From Nocardioides sp. PD653-B2 (GTDB lineage: Bacteria > Actinomycetota > Actinomycetes > Propionibacteriales > Nocardioidaceae), in the NCBI RefSeq assembly GCF_002117935.1, contig NZ_BDJE01000009.1:1-64000 (forward strand): a stretch of 64,000 bases of DNA, in the 5' to 3' direction. The notes under the pieces are model-generated. The model saw only the letters and a list, made by a program, of their open reading frames with translations. It had not been told where the DNA came from and ran no database searches. Within the stretch, counting starts at the first letter, position 1. Each line of letters begins with the position of its first letter. Positions 52,542-61,464 of the stretch are shown here, piece after piece. The position numbers were made by a program, and so were the translations under genes.

Positions 52542-52551
52542 AGGGGCTTGT

Positions 52552-53295
52552 TCAGCGACCTTGGTTCGCGACGGCCGCAGCCGCCTCGGCGGCCGCCTCG
52601 GGGTCGAGGTAGCGCCCGCCCGCGACGGTGGGGGTCATCGTGTCGTCGAGCTCGTAGACCAGCGGCATGCCGGTCGGGATGTTCAGCCCGGCGATGTCCT
52701 CGTCGCTGATCTCGTCGAGGTGCTTCACGATCGCGCGCAGGCTGTTGCCGTGGGCGGCGATCAGCACCGTCTTGCCGGAGCGCAGGTCGGGCACGATGCC
52801 GGACTCCCAGTAGGGCAGCATCCGCGCGATGACGTCCTTGAGGCACTCGGTGCGGGGCATCTCGTCGCCGAGGTCGGCGTAGCGCGGGTCTCCGACCTGG
52901 GAGAACTCCGAGTCGTCGTCGAGGGGCGGCGGTGGCACGTCGAACGAGCGGCGCCAGAGCATGAACTGCTCCTCGCCGTACTCCTCGAGCGTCTGCTTCT
53001 TGTCCTTGCCCTGCAGCGCCCCGTAGTGGCGCTCGTTGAGCCGCCACGACCGGCGGACCGGGATCCAGTGGCGGTCGGCCTCGTCGAGGGCGAGGTACGC
53101 CGTGTTGATCGCGCGGCGCTGGACCGAGGTGTGCACGACGTCGGGGAGCACGCCGGCCTCGCGCAGCAGCTGGCCGCCGCGGGTCGCCTCGGCCTCGCCC
53201 TTCTCGGTCAGGGCGACGTCGACCCAGCCGGTGAAGAGGTTCTTGGCATTCCACTCGCTCTCGCCGTGGCGGAGCAGGATGAGCGTGTGGGACAT
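52552..53295 (-). CDS. gpmA: 2,3-bisphosphoglycerate-dependent phosphoglycerate mutase
   Basis: Interconverts 3- and 2-phosphoglycerate in glycolysis. The 247-residue protein has the LRHGESEWN phosphohistidine motif at 8-16, [12 protein letters not shown], and the second catalytic histidine in AHGNSLRA. The ATG at 53295 gives [16 protein letters not shown]. The neighbourhood (gpm next to the senX3/regX3 pair) matches M. tuberculosis Rv0489-Rv0491. Confidence 0.95.
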   Translation of the reverse strand: MSHTLILLRHGESEWNAKNLFTGWVDVALTEKGEAEATRGGQLLREAGVLPDVVHTSVQRRAINTAYLALDEADRHWIPVRRSWRLNERHYGALQGKDKKQTLEEYGEEQFMLWRRSFDVPPPPLDDDSEFSQVGDPRYADLGDEMPRTECLKDVIARMLPYWESGIVPDLRSGKTVLIAAHGNSLRAIVKHLDEISDEDIAGLNIPTGMPLVYELDDTMTPTVAGGRYLDPEAAAEAAAAVANQGR

Positions 53296-53297
53296 GG

Positions 53298-53870
53298 TCA
53301 CTCCTGCTCGGGTGCGCCGGTCTCGTCGCACTGGTCGTCGCCGGCGGGCGTCGGCGCGTCGGACGCCCCGTCGGACGCGGAGGTGTCGAGGCCCTCGTAG
53401 GGGCCGCAGTCGGTGACGGTCGGGACCTGCATGTCCACGGACTCCCCGTCGCCGAAGGTGATCGTGACGTTGACGAAGTCGCCGGCCCCGAGCTCGCCGG
53501 TCACCGGGATCCCGCCCTCGGTCGCGAGGTTGACCAGCGCGCCGGGGGCGATCTCGATCGGGTCGAAGTCGCCGACCTCGAGCGCGCTGTCGTCGCCGGC
53601 ACCGGCGAGCGACTCGACGGTCGCCGGCTCGTCGGTCGAGTTGTTGGCGAAGGACGCGACGAAGGTGCCCGAGCCCTCCTGGGCGGAGACGATCACCGCG
53701 TTGAGCACGTCGACGGAGGCGTCGCGGTCGTTGACGCCGTTGCCGGGCGTGTAGACGCGGTCGGTCGCGTAGCCGAAACCGCACGAGGAGAGCGTGGTCG
53801 CGAGCACGGCGGCTCCCACGGCGGCGAGCAAGCGAGCGGGCGGGCGGAGCTGCATCTTGATGGCCTTCAC
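53298..53870 (-). CDS. Secreted lipoprotein of unknown function
   Basis: A 190-residue protein with a lipoprotein signal: basic start, hydrophobic stretch [13 protein letters not shown] and lipobox LSSC with the acylated cysteine near residue 30. The mature part is acidic and beta-rich ([17 protein letters not shown]), and the tail is Asp/Ser/Pro-rich. It resembles small copper-chaperone-like (PCuAC-type) lipoproteins only in general shape. A GTG at 53870 or ATG at 53855 can start it; the -10-like TAGGCT (bottom strand, 53903-53898) precedes them. Its stop is 2 bp before the gpmA start. Confidence 0.75.
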   Translation of the reverse strand: MKAIKMQLRPPARLLAAVGAAVLATTLSSCGFGYATDRVYTPGNGVNDRDASVDVLNAVIVSAQEGSGTFVASFANNSTDEPATVESLAGAGDDSALEVGDFDPIEIAPGALVNLATEGGIPVTGELGAGDFVNVTITFGDGESVDMQVPTVTDCGPYEGLDTSASDGASDAPTPAGDDQCDETGAPEQE

Positions 53871-53956
53871 GAGTCGTCTTCGGCAGGTGGCGCCCACAGC
53901 CTAGCGTCCGTCACCGGGGGGTCGACGCACGCCCGGAGGGGCGGATCATCTGCCCG

Positions 53957-54808
53957 TCACCTGCTGAGCCCGACCGCGTTCCCGACCACCAGCAGGCCGA
54001 CCACGTCGAGCACGGTCCAGGCGAGCGCGAGCACCAGCAGGCGGGTCGCGCCGATCTTCAGCGCGAGGCGCAGCGACAGGTGCCGGTAGCCGTCTTCGTG
54101 GTCGGCCACCAGGCCCGGCAGCGCGCTCAGGACGTGCACGCCGATGCCGAGCAGCGCGGCCAGCACCACCATGGCGACCTGCGGCGGGTTGCCGGTCGCC
54201 TCGCCGCCCCACCCGCCGTACGACAGGAAGGCGGGGTAGAGCGCGAACGCCGCCGCCCAGGTCACCCACGACAGCAGGCCGCGTCGCAGCACCACGTTGC
54301 CGACCAGCCCGATGCCCAGCGACGCGAGGTAGAGACAGCCCGCGGTGACGCCGTTCGAGACCGCCAGCGGGACGACGAGCAGCACCGCGCAGATGAGCGC
54401 GAACCACGCGGTACCCGGATCGAGGTAGCCGTCGGCGATCGGCTTGCCGCTCGGCAGCCGACGCTCGTCGCGGCGTCGGTCCATCAGGTCGTTGTGCCAG
54501 CCCAGGATCGCCTGGCCCACCAGCACGGTGGCGAACACCAGCGCCACCTCGCGGCCCGCGCGACCGCTGATCGCGGCCGCGACGGCGAGGCCGACGGCCG
54601 TGATCAGCGCCTGCCGTGGATGTGCCGCACGCAGCAGGAGGACCGGGGTCGTGTGGGCGAGGACACGGCGCCGCTCGGGCCGCCGGCGGGCCGCGGCCGG
54701 GGCCGCCGCAACCGGCTCGGGGGACGGCTCGGCTGCCACCTCGTCGGACGGCGTCGGAGGGGTGCCGCCGACGTCCGGTTTCTTGCGGCGGCGCAGGGTC
54801 GGCGACAT
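53957..54808 (-). CDS. UbiA-family prenyltransferase-like membrane protein
   Basis: A 283-residue protein with a 50-residue Pro/Glu/Ala-rich cytosolic start followed by about eight to nine helices. The first aspartate-rich site is NDLMDRRRDERRLPSGKPIADG and the second is ADHEDGYRHL, as in the UbiA superfamily, which transfers prenyl groups to aromatic or sugar acceptors. The substrate is unknown; menaquinone and decaprenyl-phosphoribose enzymes are members of the same family. The start at 54808 gives MSPTLRRRKKPDVGG. Confidence 0.83.
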   Translation of the reverse strand: MSPTLRRRKKPDVGGTPPTPSDEVAAEPSPEPVAAAPAAARRRPERRRVLAHTTPVLLLRAAHPRQALITAVGLAVAAAISGRAGREVALVFATVLVGQAILGWHNDLMDRRRDERRLPSGKPIADGYLDPGTAWFALICAVLLVVPLAVSNGVTAGCLYLASLGIGLVGNVVLRRGLLSWVTWAAAFALYPAFLSYGGWGGEATGNPPQVAMVVLAALLGIGVHVLSALPGLVADHEDGYRHLSLRLALKIGATRLLVLALAWTVLDVVGLLVVGNAVGLSR

Positions 54809-54976
54809 ACCCCGCAGTATCAGCGAGATATCTCGCCGGGGAGGGCATTCGGCGCGACCGGTGGGTCGCGCCGGCAGCCCCACGGGGGGCCGCCACCACA
54901 CGACAGGCGATTCTGTCAAGCCCGCATTGTGCCCCTGACCTGCGCAAACGTCGGAGAGGCCGCTTCGAACGCGTGT

Positions 54977-54999
54977 TAGAATGGCCTCCTAGGAAGGGG
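54977..54999 (+). promoter_or_regulatory. carD promoter and ribosome site
   Basis: A -10-like TAGAAT at 54977-54982 and an AGGAAGGGG Shine-Dalgarno sequence at 54991-54999 precede the carD ATG. Unlike many neighbours, this gene has a leader with a ribosome site. Confidence 0.55.
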
Positions 55000-55009
55000 T
55001 ACCTGACAT

Positions 55010-55495
55010 ATGACTTTCACCGTCGGCGAAACGGTTGTTTACCCGAATCACGGAGCCGCTGTCATCGAAGACATCGAGATGCGGACCATCAAGGGGGAGG
55101 ACCGGCAGTACCTCGTCCTGCGCATCGTCGCCCAGCAGGACCTGGTAGTCCGGGTCCCCGCCTGCAACCTCGATCTGGTCGGGGTTCGCGACGTCGTCGA
55201 CAAGGAGGGCCTCGACCGCGTGTTCGACGTCCTGCGTGCCGCGCACGTGGAGGAGCCGACCAACTGGTCGCGCCGTTACAAGGCCAACCTCGAGAAGCTG
55301 CACAGCGGCGACGTCATGAAGGTGGCCGAGGTCGTCCGCGACCTGTGGCGCCGTGAGCGCGACCGGGGTCTGTCCGCCGGTGAGAAGCGGATGCTGGCCA
55401 AGGCCCGGCATATCCTCGTCTCCGAGCTGGCGCTGGCCGAGCACACCAACGAGGACAAGGCTGAGGCCATCCTCGACGAGGTCCTCGCTTCCTGA
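55010..55495 (+). CDS. carD: CarD-family RNA polymerase-binding transcription factor
   Basis: A 161-residue essential-type global regulator that binds the RNA polymerase beta subunit and stabilises open complexes at rRNA and other promoters. The N-terminal RNAP-interaction domain has [37 protein letters not shown]; the C-terminal helical DNA-binding domain has the [13 protein letters not shown] and [33 protein letters not shown] segments. As in M. tuberculosis it neighbours ispD/ispF, but here ispD faces the opposite way. Confidence 0.95.
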   Translation: MTFTVGETVVYPNHGAAVIEDIEMRTIKGEDRQYLVLRIVAQQDLVVRVPACNLDLVGVRDVVDKEGLDRVFDVLRAAHVEEPTNWSRRYKANLEKLHSGDVMKVAEVVRDLWRRERDRGLSAGEKRMLAKARHILVSELALAEHTNEDKAEAILDEVLAS

Positions 55496-55518
55496 GCGAC
55501 TGACTTCCACCGACACCC

Positions 55519-55550
55519 GCGAGGCCCCCGGAGCGATCCGGGGGCCTCGC
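55519..55550 (+). terminator. Strong hairpin terminator after carD
   Basis: A perfect 14-bp stem (GCGAGGCCCCCGGA at 55519-55532 with its complement at 55537-55550) and a 4-nt GCGA loop begins 24 bp after the carD stop; a short T-containing stretch follows. Confidence 0.8.
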
Positions 55551-55573
55551 GCATTTCCGCGTAGGGTCGGACC

Positions 55574-56167
55574 GTGGACTACGGCGACGAGGACGAGGCA
55601 CCCCCCGCGCTCGGCTCGGTGGTCGAGCAGGACCGCGGGACCTTGCCGTTCGAGCTGATCCACGGAGAGGGACTGGTCGCCTGCGCCGCCTGGGCGCTCG
55701 GGGCGGCGGGGGTCACTCCGGTCGACACCGGCACCCCCTGGGAGGCGCTGGTCGAAGCGGCGGAGCCGTTCGTGCTGCACGACGCGCTCTGCCCGATGAC
55801 GCCCCCGGACTTCATCGCGGCCTGCCTCGCGCGGGCCCTCGACCACGCGTGCGTCGTGGTCGGGGTCCGGCCGGTGACCGACACGGTGAAGGCCGTGGCC
55901 GACGGGCTGGTCGGCGCGACCGTGGACCGTGCGTCCCTGGTCGCGGTCGCCTCCCCGGTGGTGCTGCCACCGGCGGTCGTCGCCGCCCTCGACGGGCTGC
56001 CGTCCTCCGACTTCGTCGAGCTCGTGGCGGCGCTGCGCGGCCGCTTCCCGGTCGAGCTCGTCGAGGCGCCACCCGAGGGCCGCCGGGTCGGCTCGGTGGA
56101 CGACGTACGGGTGCTCGAGGCGCTCACCGCAGGCGGTCGACCAGCTCCAGGTCCTCGGCGAACGTGA
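55574..56167 (+). CDS. Degenerate IspD-like protein lacking the nucleotide-binding N-terminus
   Basis: A 197-residue protein whose middle parallels the second half of Isp[23 protein letters not shown] matches the HDAARPLxPP block, [36 protein letters not shown] matches the VPVxDTVKRVDG...TVDRxxLxxVQTPQ block. The AAGxGxRxG nucleotide site and its lysine are absent, so catalysis is unlikely. It converges on true ispD, sharing 44 bp at the 3' ends. The GTG start follows TAGGGT by 6 nt (55562-55567), so it is leaderless. A regulatory or partner role for IspD is only a guess. Confidence 0.78.
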   Translation: MDYGDEDEAPPALGSVVEQDRGTLPFELIHGEGLVACAAWALGAAGVTPVDTGTPWEALVEAAEPFVLHDALCPMTPPDFIAACLARALDHACVVVGVRPVTDTVKAVADGLVGATVDRASLVAVASPVVLPPAVVAALDGLPSSDFVELVAALRGRFPVELVEAPPEGRRVGSVDDVRVLEALTAGGRPAPGPRRT

Positions 56168-56795
56168 TCTTGAGGTTCTGCGGCGTGCTCGGCACCGCCG
56201 CGACCGCCAGGTCCGTGTAGCGGGCCAGGCAGGCGGCGGTGTCCGTGCCGTCGAAGCCGTCGGCGTCGGCCCGGGTGTAGGCCGCGAGCAGCTCGGGCGC
56301 GCGGAAGGCCTGCGGGGTCTGCACGCCGTCGAGCTCGGGCGGCAACCGCCGCCCGTCGAGCGCGATCAGGCCGGGGAGGTGGACCACCGGGATGGCGCCG
56401 CCGTGCGCCCGGGCCGTCTCGATGGTGCGCGCGAACAGCTCCCGGCCGGCGAGCGGTCGCGCGCCGTCGTGGATCGCGACCACGTCGATCTCGCCGGACC
56501 TGATCTCCGGAGCCAGGGCGCGCAGCGCGTTCCACTCCGAGCCGTGCCGGGTGGCGCCGCCGTCGACGACGCCCACCTCCCGGTCGCCGAGGTGGGGCAC
56601 CAGGGCCGCCGCGACCAGGTCCTGCTCGCCGGGGCGGACCACGACCAGGACCCGCCGTACGTCGGGGAGCGCGAGCGCGTCGCGCACCGACCAGACGAGC
56701 ACCGGGGCGTCGCCGAGCGGGAGCAGGACCTTGTTGGTGCCGGCCCCGACGCGCGTGCCGGAGCCCGCGGCGAGGATGACGACGGCGGCGGGCAC
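56124..56795 (-). CDS. ispD: 2-C-methyl-D-erythritol 4-phosphate cytidylyltransferase
   Basis: Third step of the MEP isoprenoid pathway: MEP plus CTP gives CDP-ME. The 223-residue protein has the [24 protein letters not shown] nucleotide motif, [13 protein letters not shown] and [16 protein letters not shown], and ends with the [10 protein letters not shown] segment. The start is a GTG 6 nt after a TAGACT box (bottom strand, 56807-56802), so it is leaderless. ispF lies upstream on the same strand, with nirD inserted between them on the other strand. Confidence 0.94.
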   Translation of the reverse strand: MPAAVVILAAGSGTRVGAGTNKVLLPLGDAPVLVWSVRDALALPDVRRVLVVVRPGEQDLVAAALVPHLGDREVGVVDGGATRHGSEWNALRALAPEIRSGEIDVVAIHDGARPLAGRELFARTIETARAHGGAIPVVHLPGLIALDGRRLPPELDGVQTPQAFRAPELLAAYTRADADGFDGTDTAACLARYTDLAVAAVPSTPQNLKITFAEDLELVDRLR

Positions 56796-56950
56796 GCCCG
56801 GAGTCTACGAAGTCGACCGCCCGACGTCGGCGTCCGCGCACCGGATCGGGTCGTCACGAGGGGCGGGCAGGTGTTTTCACGCTTGTTACACGACGAAACA
56901 GGGCCTCAACACCACGACTCTACGTTCGTCGGACCAGGAAGGGGGCCTCG

Positions 56951-56986
56951 ATGGCACCTGTGGCGCCGGCGGAGCCACGCCCATGA
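56951..56986 (+). CDS. Candidate 11-codon leader ORF coupled to nirD
   Basis: ATG at 56951 follows a near-ideal GGAAGGGGG ribosome site and encodes [11 protein letters not shown], then TGA at 56984-56986. The stop overlaps the nirD start as ATGA. The proline-rich peptide ends PRP, a sequence that could slow release. nirD itself has no other ribosome site nearby, so its translation may depend on this leader. Confidence 0.5.
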   Translation: MAPVAPAEPRP

Positions 56987-57363
56987 CGCCGCCGGCGGGC
57001 GCGCGGGGCAGCAGCACCGAGGAGTGGCAGCCCGTCTGTCGGGTCGCCGAGCTCGAGGTCGAGCGCGGGGCGACCGCCCTGGTGCACGGGCAGGCGCTCG
57101 CGATCTTCCGCACTCCCGACGACCGGGTCTACGCGCTGGGCAACCACGACCCGTTCTCGAAGACGTCGGTCATCGCCCGCGGGATCGTCGGGACCCGGGG
57201 CGGCGTCCCCTTCGTCGCGTCACCGATGCACAAGCACGCGTTCGACCTGCGCAGCGGCAGGTGCCTGGACGACGACCACGTGTCGATCCCGGTCTACGAC
57301 GTCCGGATCGTCGAGGGCGTGGTGCTCGTCGGGCACCGGCGTGTCGAGACCGGGTGGGTCTAG
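56983..57363 (+). CDS. nirD: NirD-type nitrite reductase small subunit, without nirB nearby
   Basis: A 126-residue Rieske-fold protein matching actinobacterial Nir[70 protein letters not shown]. The iron-sulfur ligands of true Rieske proteins are missing (NHD in place of CxH, SPMH in place of CPxH), as is normal for NirD. Its partner NirB is not in the window. It sits on the opposite strand between ispD and ispF, overlapping the ispF stop. Translation may be coupled to an upstream 11-codon ORF. Confidence 0.85.
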   Translation: MTPPAGARGSSTEEWQPVCRVAELEVERGATALVHGQALAIFRTPDDRVYALGNHDPFSKTSVIARGIVGTRGGVPFVASPMHKHAFDLRSGRCLDDDHVSIPVYDVRIVEGVVLVGHRRVETGWV

Positions 57364-57842
57364 ACGGCGAGGTGGACGAGCGCGGTGGCGATCGCGGCGA
57401 CACCCTCACCGCGGCCGGTGAGGCCCAGGCCGTCGGTGGTCGTCGCGGACACCGACACCGGCGCACCCACGGCGGCGGAGAGCGCGGCCTCGGCCTCGGC
57501 GCGGCGCGGCCCGAGGCGCGGCCGGTTGCCGATCACCTGGACGGCGACGTTGCCGATCTCGAAGCCGGCGGCGCGGACGCGGGTGGCGGTCTCCGCCAGC
57601 AGCGCCGCACCGGACGCACCGGCCCAGGCCGGGTCCGACGTACCGAAGTTCGAGCCGAGGTCGCCCAGGCCCGCCGCCGACAGCAGCGCGTCGCACGCGG
57701 CGTGCGCCGCCACGTCGGCGTCGGAGTGACCCTCGAGACCCTGCGGCTCGTCGGGCCAGGACAGGCCCGCCAGGTGCAGGGGAGCACCGTCGACCAGACG
57801 GTGGACGTCGGTTCCGATGCCGATGCGGGGTGGCTGCTGCAC
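57360..57842 (-). CDS. ispF: 2-C-methyl-D-erythritol 2,4-cyclodiphosphate synthase
   Basis: Fifth step of the MEP pathway, cyclising CDP-ME 2-phosphate to MEcPP with loss of CMP. The 160-residue protein has the metal-site GIGTDVHRL near the N-terminus, [29 protein letters not shown] and [15 protein letters not shown] at the end. The usual FPDTDP reads FGTSDP here. The GTG at 57842 is preferred over the TTG at 57866 since it gives [14 protein letters not shown]. The stop overlaps the nirD stop. Confidence 0.93.
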   Translation of the reverse strand: MQQPPRIGIGTDVHRLVDGAPLHLAGLSWPDEPQGLEGHSDADVAAHAACDALLSAAGLGDLGSNFGTSDPAWAGASGAALLAETATRVRAAGFEIGNVAVQVIGNRPRLGPRRAEAEAALSAAVGAPVSVSATTTDGLGLTGRGEGVAAIATALVHLAV

Positions 57843-57873
57843 ACGAGGATCATGCCTGAGCCACAATCACTCG

Positions 57874-59448
57874 GTGAGAACCTCCCGCGGTGCGTGGTCG
57901 CTGGCCGGCCTCGTCGCCGGATTCGCGGGCCTGGCCGCGAGCTACTTCGTCGCGATGGCGATGACCATCCGCGACGCGCCGCTGGTCGCCGTCGCCGAGC
58001 GGGTGATCCGCCTGACCCCCGGCGGCATCGCCGAGCGGGCGATCCGGATCCTGGGGCACCACGACAAGACGGTCCTGCAGCTCGTGATCTTCATGCTCTG
58101 CGGGGTGCTCTTCGCCTGGGCCGGCCGGCTCGCCCGCCGGACCTGGTGGGCGCCCACCGTCGTCTTCGCGGTGCTCGCCGTGGTCGGGGGTGTGGCCGTG
58201 TGGTTCCAGCACGGCGCCACGACGCTCGACCTGCTGCCGGTCGCGGTCGGGTTCGCGACCTGGCTGGTCTGCCTGTCCCTGCTCACCGAGCCGCTGCGCC
58301 GTCACGAGCTGGCCCTCGAGGCCGCCCCCGACGACCTGGACCCGTCCCATGCGGACCATCCGGACCACACCCGGCGCAGCTTCCTCCTGCGCGCCGGCGC
58401 GATGGTCGTCGCCGGTGCCGTGCTCGGCGTCGTCGGCCGCGCGGTCGGGCGGGGGCGCCGACACGTGGAGGAGACCCGGCGGCTGCTGCGGCTGCCCGGG
58501 GTGACGCCGCCCGAGGTGCCGGTCGGCGTGCGGGTCGGCGTCAAGGGGGTCTCGCCGTGGATGACCCCGAACGACGACTTCTACCGGATCGACACCGCGA
58601 TCGTGGTGCCGACGATCGAGCCGGCCGACTGGGCGCTGCGCATCCACGGCATGGTCGACCGCGAGGTCGTGGTGACCTACCAGCAGCTGATCGCCCGCGA
58701 GATGACCGAGGCCTGGGTCACCTTGAACTGCGTCTCCAACGAGGTGGGCGGCGACCTGATCGGCAACGCCTGGTGGAGCGGCGTGCGGATCGCGAGCCTG
58801 CTCGAGCTGGCCGGGGTCCAGCCCGGCGCGGACGCCGTGCTCCAGACCTCCTCCGACGGGTGGACCTGCGGGACGCCGCTGAGCGCCCTCGCCGACACCG
58901 AGCGCGACGCGCTGCTCGCCGTGGCCATGAACGGCCAACCACTGCCGATCGACCACGGCTTCCCGGTGCGCACCGTCGTCCCCGGGCTCTTCGGCTACGT
59001 CTCCGCGTGCAAGTGGGTCGTGGAGATGAAGGTGACCCGGTTCGCCGACATCGAGGCGTACTGGACCGGCGAGGGCTGGTCCGAGAGGGGCCCGGTCAAG
59101 TTGTCGTCGCGGGTCGACGTGCCTCGCGACGGGACCGAGGTGCCGGCCGGGATCGTGACCGTCGCCGGCGTCGCCTGGGCGCAGCACACCGGCATCGAGG
59201 GCGTCGAGATCGCCCTGGACGGCGAGGCGTGGCGCCCGGCGCGCATCGCCGCGGTGCCGAACGAGGACACCTGGGTGCAGTGGGCCGCGGCCCTCGACGT
59301 CGGGCCCGGCGATCACACCGTCAAGGTGCGCGCCACCGACCGGTCCGGGCTCGTGCAGACCGGCGTCATCCGTGAGGTCGTCCCCGACGGTGCCACGGGC
59401 TGGCACACCATCGGCTTCACCGCGAAGGAGCAGGACACCGATGGGTGA
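57874..59448 (+). CDS. Membrane-anchored sulfite-oxidase-family molybdopterin enzyme
   Basis: A 524-residue protein. Four or five helices occupy the first 160 residues. A Tat-like RRSFLLRAGAMVVAGAVLG follows near residue 165. The catalytic domain has the molybdenum cysteine in VTLNCVSNEVGGDLIGNAWWSGV and DHGFPVRTVVPGLFGYVSACKWV, and a C-terminal Ig-like dimerisation domain (VAGVAWAQHTGIEGVEIALDGE). It would oxidise sulfite or a related small substrate outside the membrane, passing electrons to the quinone pool. It overlaps the next SDR gene by 8 bp. Confidence 0.87.
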   Translation: MRTSRGAWSLAGLVAGFAGLAASYFVAMAMTIRDAPLVAVAERVIRLTPGGIAERAIRILGHHDKTVLQLVIFMLCGVLFAWAGRLARRTWWAPTVVFAVLAVVGGVAVWFQHGATTLDLLPVAVGFATWLVCLSLLTEPLRRHELALEAAPDDLDPSHADHPDHTRRSFLLRAGAMVVAGAVLGVVGRAVGRGRRHVEETRRLLRLPGVTPPEVPVGVRVGVKGVSPWMTPNDDFYRIDTAIVVPTIEPADWALRIHGMVDREVVVTYQQLIAREMTEAWVTLNCVSNEVGGDLIGNAWWSGVRIASLLELAGVQPGADAVLQTSSDGWTCGTPLSALADTERDALLAVAMNGQPLPIDHGFPVRTVVPGLFGYVSACKWVVEMKVTRFADIEAYWTGEGWSERGPVKLSSRVDVPRDGTEVPAGIVTVAGVAWAQHTGIEGVEIALDGEAWRPARIAAVPNEDTWVQWAAALDVGPGDHTVKVRATDRSGLVQTGVIREVVPDGATGWHTIGFTAKEQDTDG

Positions 59449-60220
59449 CTTCACCGACAAGCAGGGCGCCGCGCTCGTCGTGGGCGGCAGCGGCGGCCTC
59501 GGGCTCGCAGTCACCCGGATGCTGGCCCGCCGAGGGTCCGACGTGGCGCTGACCTACCGCTCCCGCCCCGAGGCCGGTGCGGCCGCGGTCGAGGCCGCCC
59601 GCGAGTGGGGCCGGCACGCGTCGTCGTACGCCCTCGACCTGGGCTCGGAGTCCGCGGCCGACGCCGCCGCGGCGGTCGTGGCCCGGGTCGTCGAGACGTA
59701 CGGCGGCCTGCACACGCTTGTCTACGCGGCGGGGCCGCACGTCGCGATGTTGCACCTCTCGAACGTCGCGCCCGCGACCATGGCGGCCCAGCTCGCGGTC
59801 GACGCGGTCGGCTTCTTCGCGGCCGTGCACCCGGCGCTGCCCGCCCTGCGCCAGGCGCAGGGGTCGGTGGTCGCGATCACGACCGCCGCCACCGCCCGGT
59901 TCCCGACCCGCGACGGCCTGTCCTCGGTGCCGAAGTCCGCGGTCGAGGCGATCGTGCGCGCGCTCGCCGCCGAGGAGGGGCGCTTCGGCGTGCGGGTCAA
60001 CGCGGTCGGCCCGGGCATGCTCACCGACGGCATGGCGGCCCGGCTGATCTCGTCGGGCGAGCTGTCCGACGAGGCGCTCGCGATCACCCGCGCCAACATC
60101 GCGCTGCGCCGGTTCGGCAACGCCCACGACATCGCCGAGGCCGTCTGCTTCCTCGCCTCCGACCGGGCCGGCTTCATCTCCGGCCAGAAGCTGGACGTCG
60201 ACGGCGGCTACTCGGTCTAG
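59441..60220 (+). CDS. SDR-family oxidoreductase with altered catalytic tyrosine
   Basis: A 259-residue short-chain dehydrogenase. The nucleotide site is VVGGSGGLGLAVTRML and the C-terminal block NAVGPGMLTDG and FISGQKLDVDGGYSV is FabG-like. Where the family has YxxxK the sequence is SSVPK, so the catalytic Tyr is replaced by Ser, and the Ser/Thr of the triad is in TTAATA. Activity may be lost or changed. The ATG lies inside the end of the sulfite-oxidase-like gene, so they are co-translated. Confidence 0.85.
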   Translation: MGDFTDKQGAALVVGGSGGLGLAVTRMLARRGSDVALTYRSRPEAGAAAVEAAREWGRHASSYALDLGSESAADAAAAVVARVVETYGGLHTLVYAAGPHVAMLHLSNVAPATMAAQLAVDAVGFFAAVHPALPALRQAQGSVVAITTAATARFPTRDGLSSVPKSAVEAIVRALAAEEGRFGVRVNAVGPGMLTDGMAARLISSGELSDEALAITRANIALRRFGNAHDIAEAVCFLASDRAGFISGQKLDVDGGYSV

Positions 60221-60230
60221 CGCGTCTCCG

Positions 60231-61442
60231 CTACCAGTTCGCGTGGGTGCCGCCCGGGAGGGGGTGGGCGTCGTCGGTGATGACGTAGACCGTGCCGCCG
60301 GAGGCGGGGATCCAGGCGTCCTCGAACTCGCCGCGGTCGTAGGTGCGCCGCACGCCGGCGCGGCGGGCCGCCGCCGGGTCGTTGACCACCACGTCGCCGG
60401 AGGCGGTGAAGCCGACGATCACCAGCAGGTGGCCGTGGGTCGACGAGATCGGGGCGCCGGAGAGCTCTCCGGGGCCGAACGCGATCGAGGCGACCAGCGG
60501 GATGCCGGCGGCGATGAACCGCTCGGCCTCCCGCAGCGACCGGAGCCGGGTGACGAACGCGTGCCCCGCGAGCGGCGCGGCGTACGCCGTGTTGAACGGC
60601 CAGTTGCCGGTGCCCTCGTAGTCGGCGTCGTAGGTCATCCGCGCGGCGTGGTCGACCCACGGGTCGACGTGGCCGGGCGTCACCCAGGCGTACGCCGAGG
60701 CGGGCGGCAGCGCGTCGTAGTAGCCGAGCACCATCGAGGTGGAGGTCGGCGAGCACCACGCCTCGCCGCCACCGCCGTACTGCGCGTAGTCGCCGTTGTG
60801 CACCATCTGCGAGTAGCGCGGCACGTCCAGCACGACGCCGCGGGCCACGCCCGGCTTCGAGGTCGCCACGTCGTCGACGTCGGGCAGCAGGGAGGCCATC
60901 GCGCCGACGGTGTCGACGGACGGCGATGCGGAGGTGGCGCCGGCGGGCCGCACGAGCGAGACCCGCAGCTGGTACGACGTCACGCCGTCCGGCACGACCC
61001 ACGTGTCGACGTTGACCGAGGCGAGGTCGTCGGCCTGCCCCGAGCTCGTCGTACGGCGGAGGTGGCGGTCGCCCGCGGCCCAGCGCGCGAGCGTGTCCCA
61101 GCTCGACGTCGCGGACCCGGAGCGGCCGCGCACCTCGACCCGCACCCAGCTCGCGCCGGGGGTCCGCGCCGACCACGACGCGACCAGCCGGGTGAGCGCG
61201 AACCCCGGCGCGGTCCAGGGTGAGACCCACCGCCCCGTGTCGGACCCGGAGGCCAGCACCAGTCGGCCGGAGGCGACCCGCGCGCCGTCGAGCGTGCCGC
61301 CGCGCAGCTCGCCGGCGGAGTCCCACTGCACGTAGCTGATCCGGCGGGCCGGCGCGGCCTCGGCGGGCGCGGCGTGGACAGCGGGCGCGAGGGCGGCGCA
61401 GAGCATGATCGGGGTGACGATCGTGGATGTCAGTCGGCGCAC
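60231..61442 (-). CDS. Secreted C39-like papain-fold peptidase
   Basis: A 403-residue exported protein: signal peptide (LTSTIVTPIMLCAALAPAVHA), an N-terminal beta-rich domain to about residue 195, then a Peptidase_C39_2 domain with the catalytic cysteine in GGGGEAWCSPTSTSMVLGYY, His in STHGHLLVIVGF and Asp in VVNDPAAARR. The substrate is unknown; family members cut cell-wall or secreted proteins. The GTG at 61442 is preferred to the TTG at 61448 because TAGGGT ends 6 nt before it. It shares its promoter region with cysS. Confidence 0.85.
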   Translation of the reverse strand: MRRLTSTIVTPIMLCAALAPAVHAAPAEAAPARRISYVQWDSAGELRGGTLDGARVASGRLVLASGSDTGRWVSPWTAPGFALTRLVASWSARTPGASWVRVEVRGRSGSATSSWDTLARWAAGDRHLRRTTSSGQADDLASVNVDTWVVPDGVTSYQLRVSLVRPAGATSASPSVDTVGAMASLLPDVDDVATSKPGVARGVVLDVPRYSQMVHNGDYAQYGGGGEAWCSPTSTSMVLGYYDALPPASAYAWVTPGHVDPWVDHAARMTYDADYEGTGNWPFNTAYAAPLAGHAFVTRLRSLREAERFIAAGIPLVASIAFGPGELSGAPISSTHGHLLVIVGFTASGDVVVNDPAAARRAGVRRTYDRGEFEDAWIPASGGTVYVITDDAHPLPGGTHANW

Positions 61443-61464
61443 CCACAAACCCTAGACTTGGTGG
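61443..61464. promoter_or_regulatory. Divergent leaderless promoter pair with overlapping -10 boxes
   Basis: On the top strand TAGACT lies at 61453-61458, 6 nt before the cysS GTG at 61465. On the bottom strand TAGGGT lies at 61454-61449, 6 nt before the C39 gene's GTG at 61442. The two hexamers share the central TA, so the two start codons are only 22 bp apart and the two promoters should compete. Confidence 0.7.
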
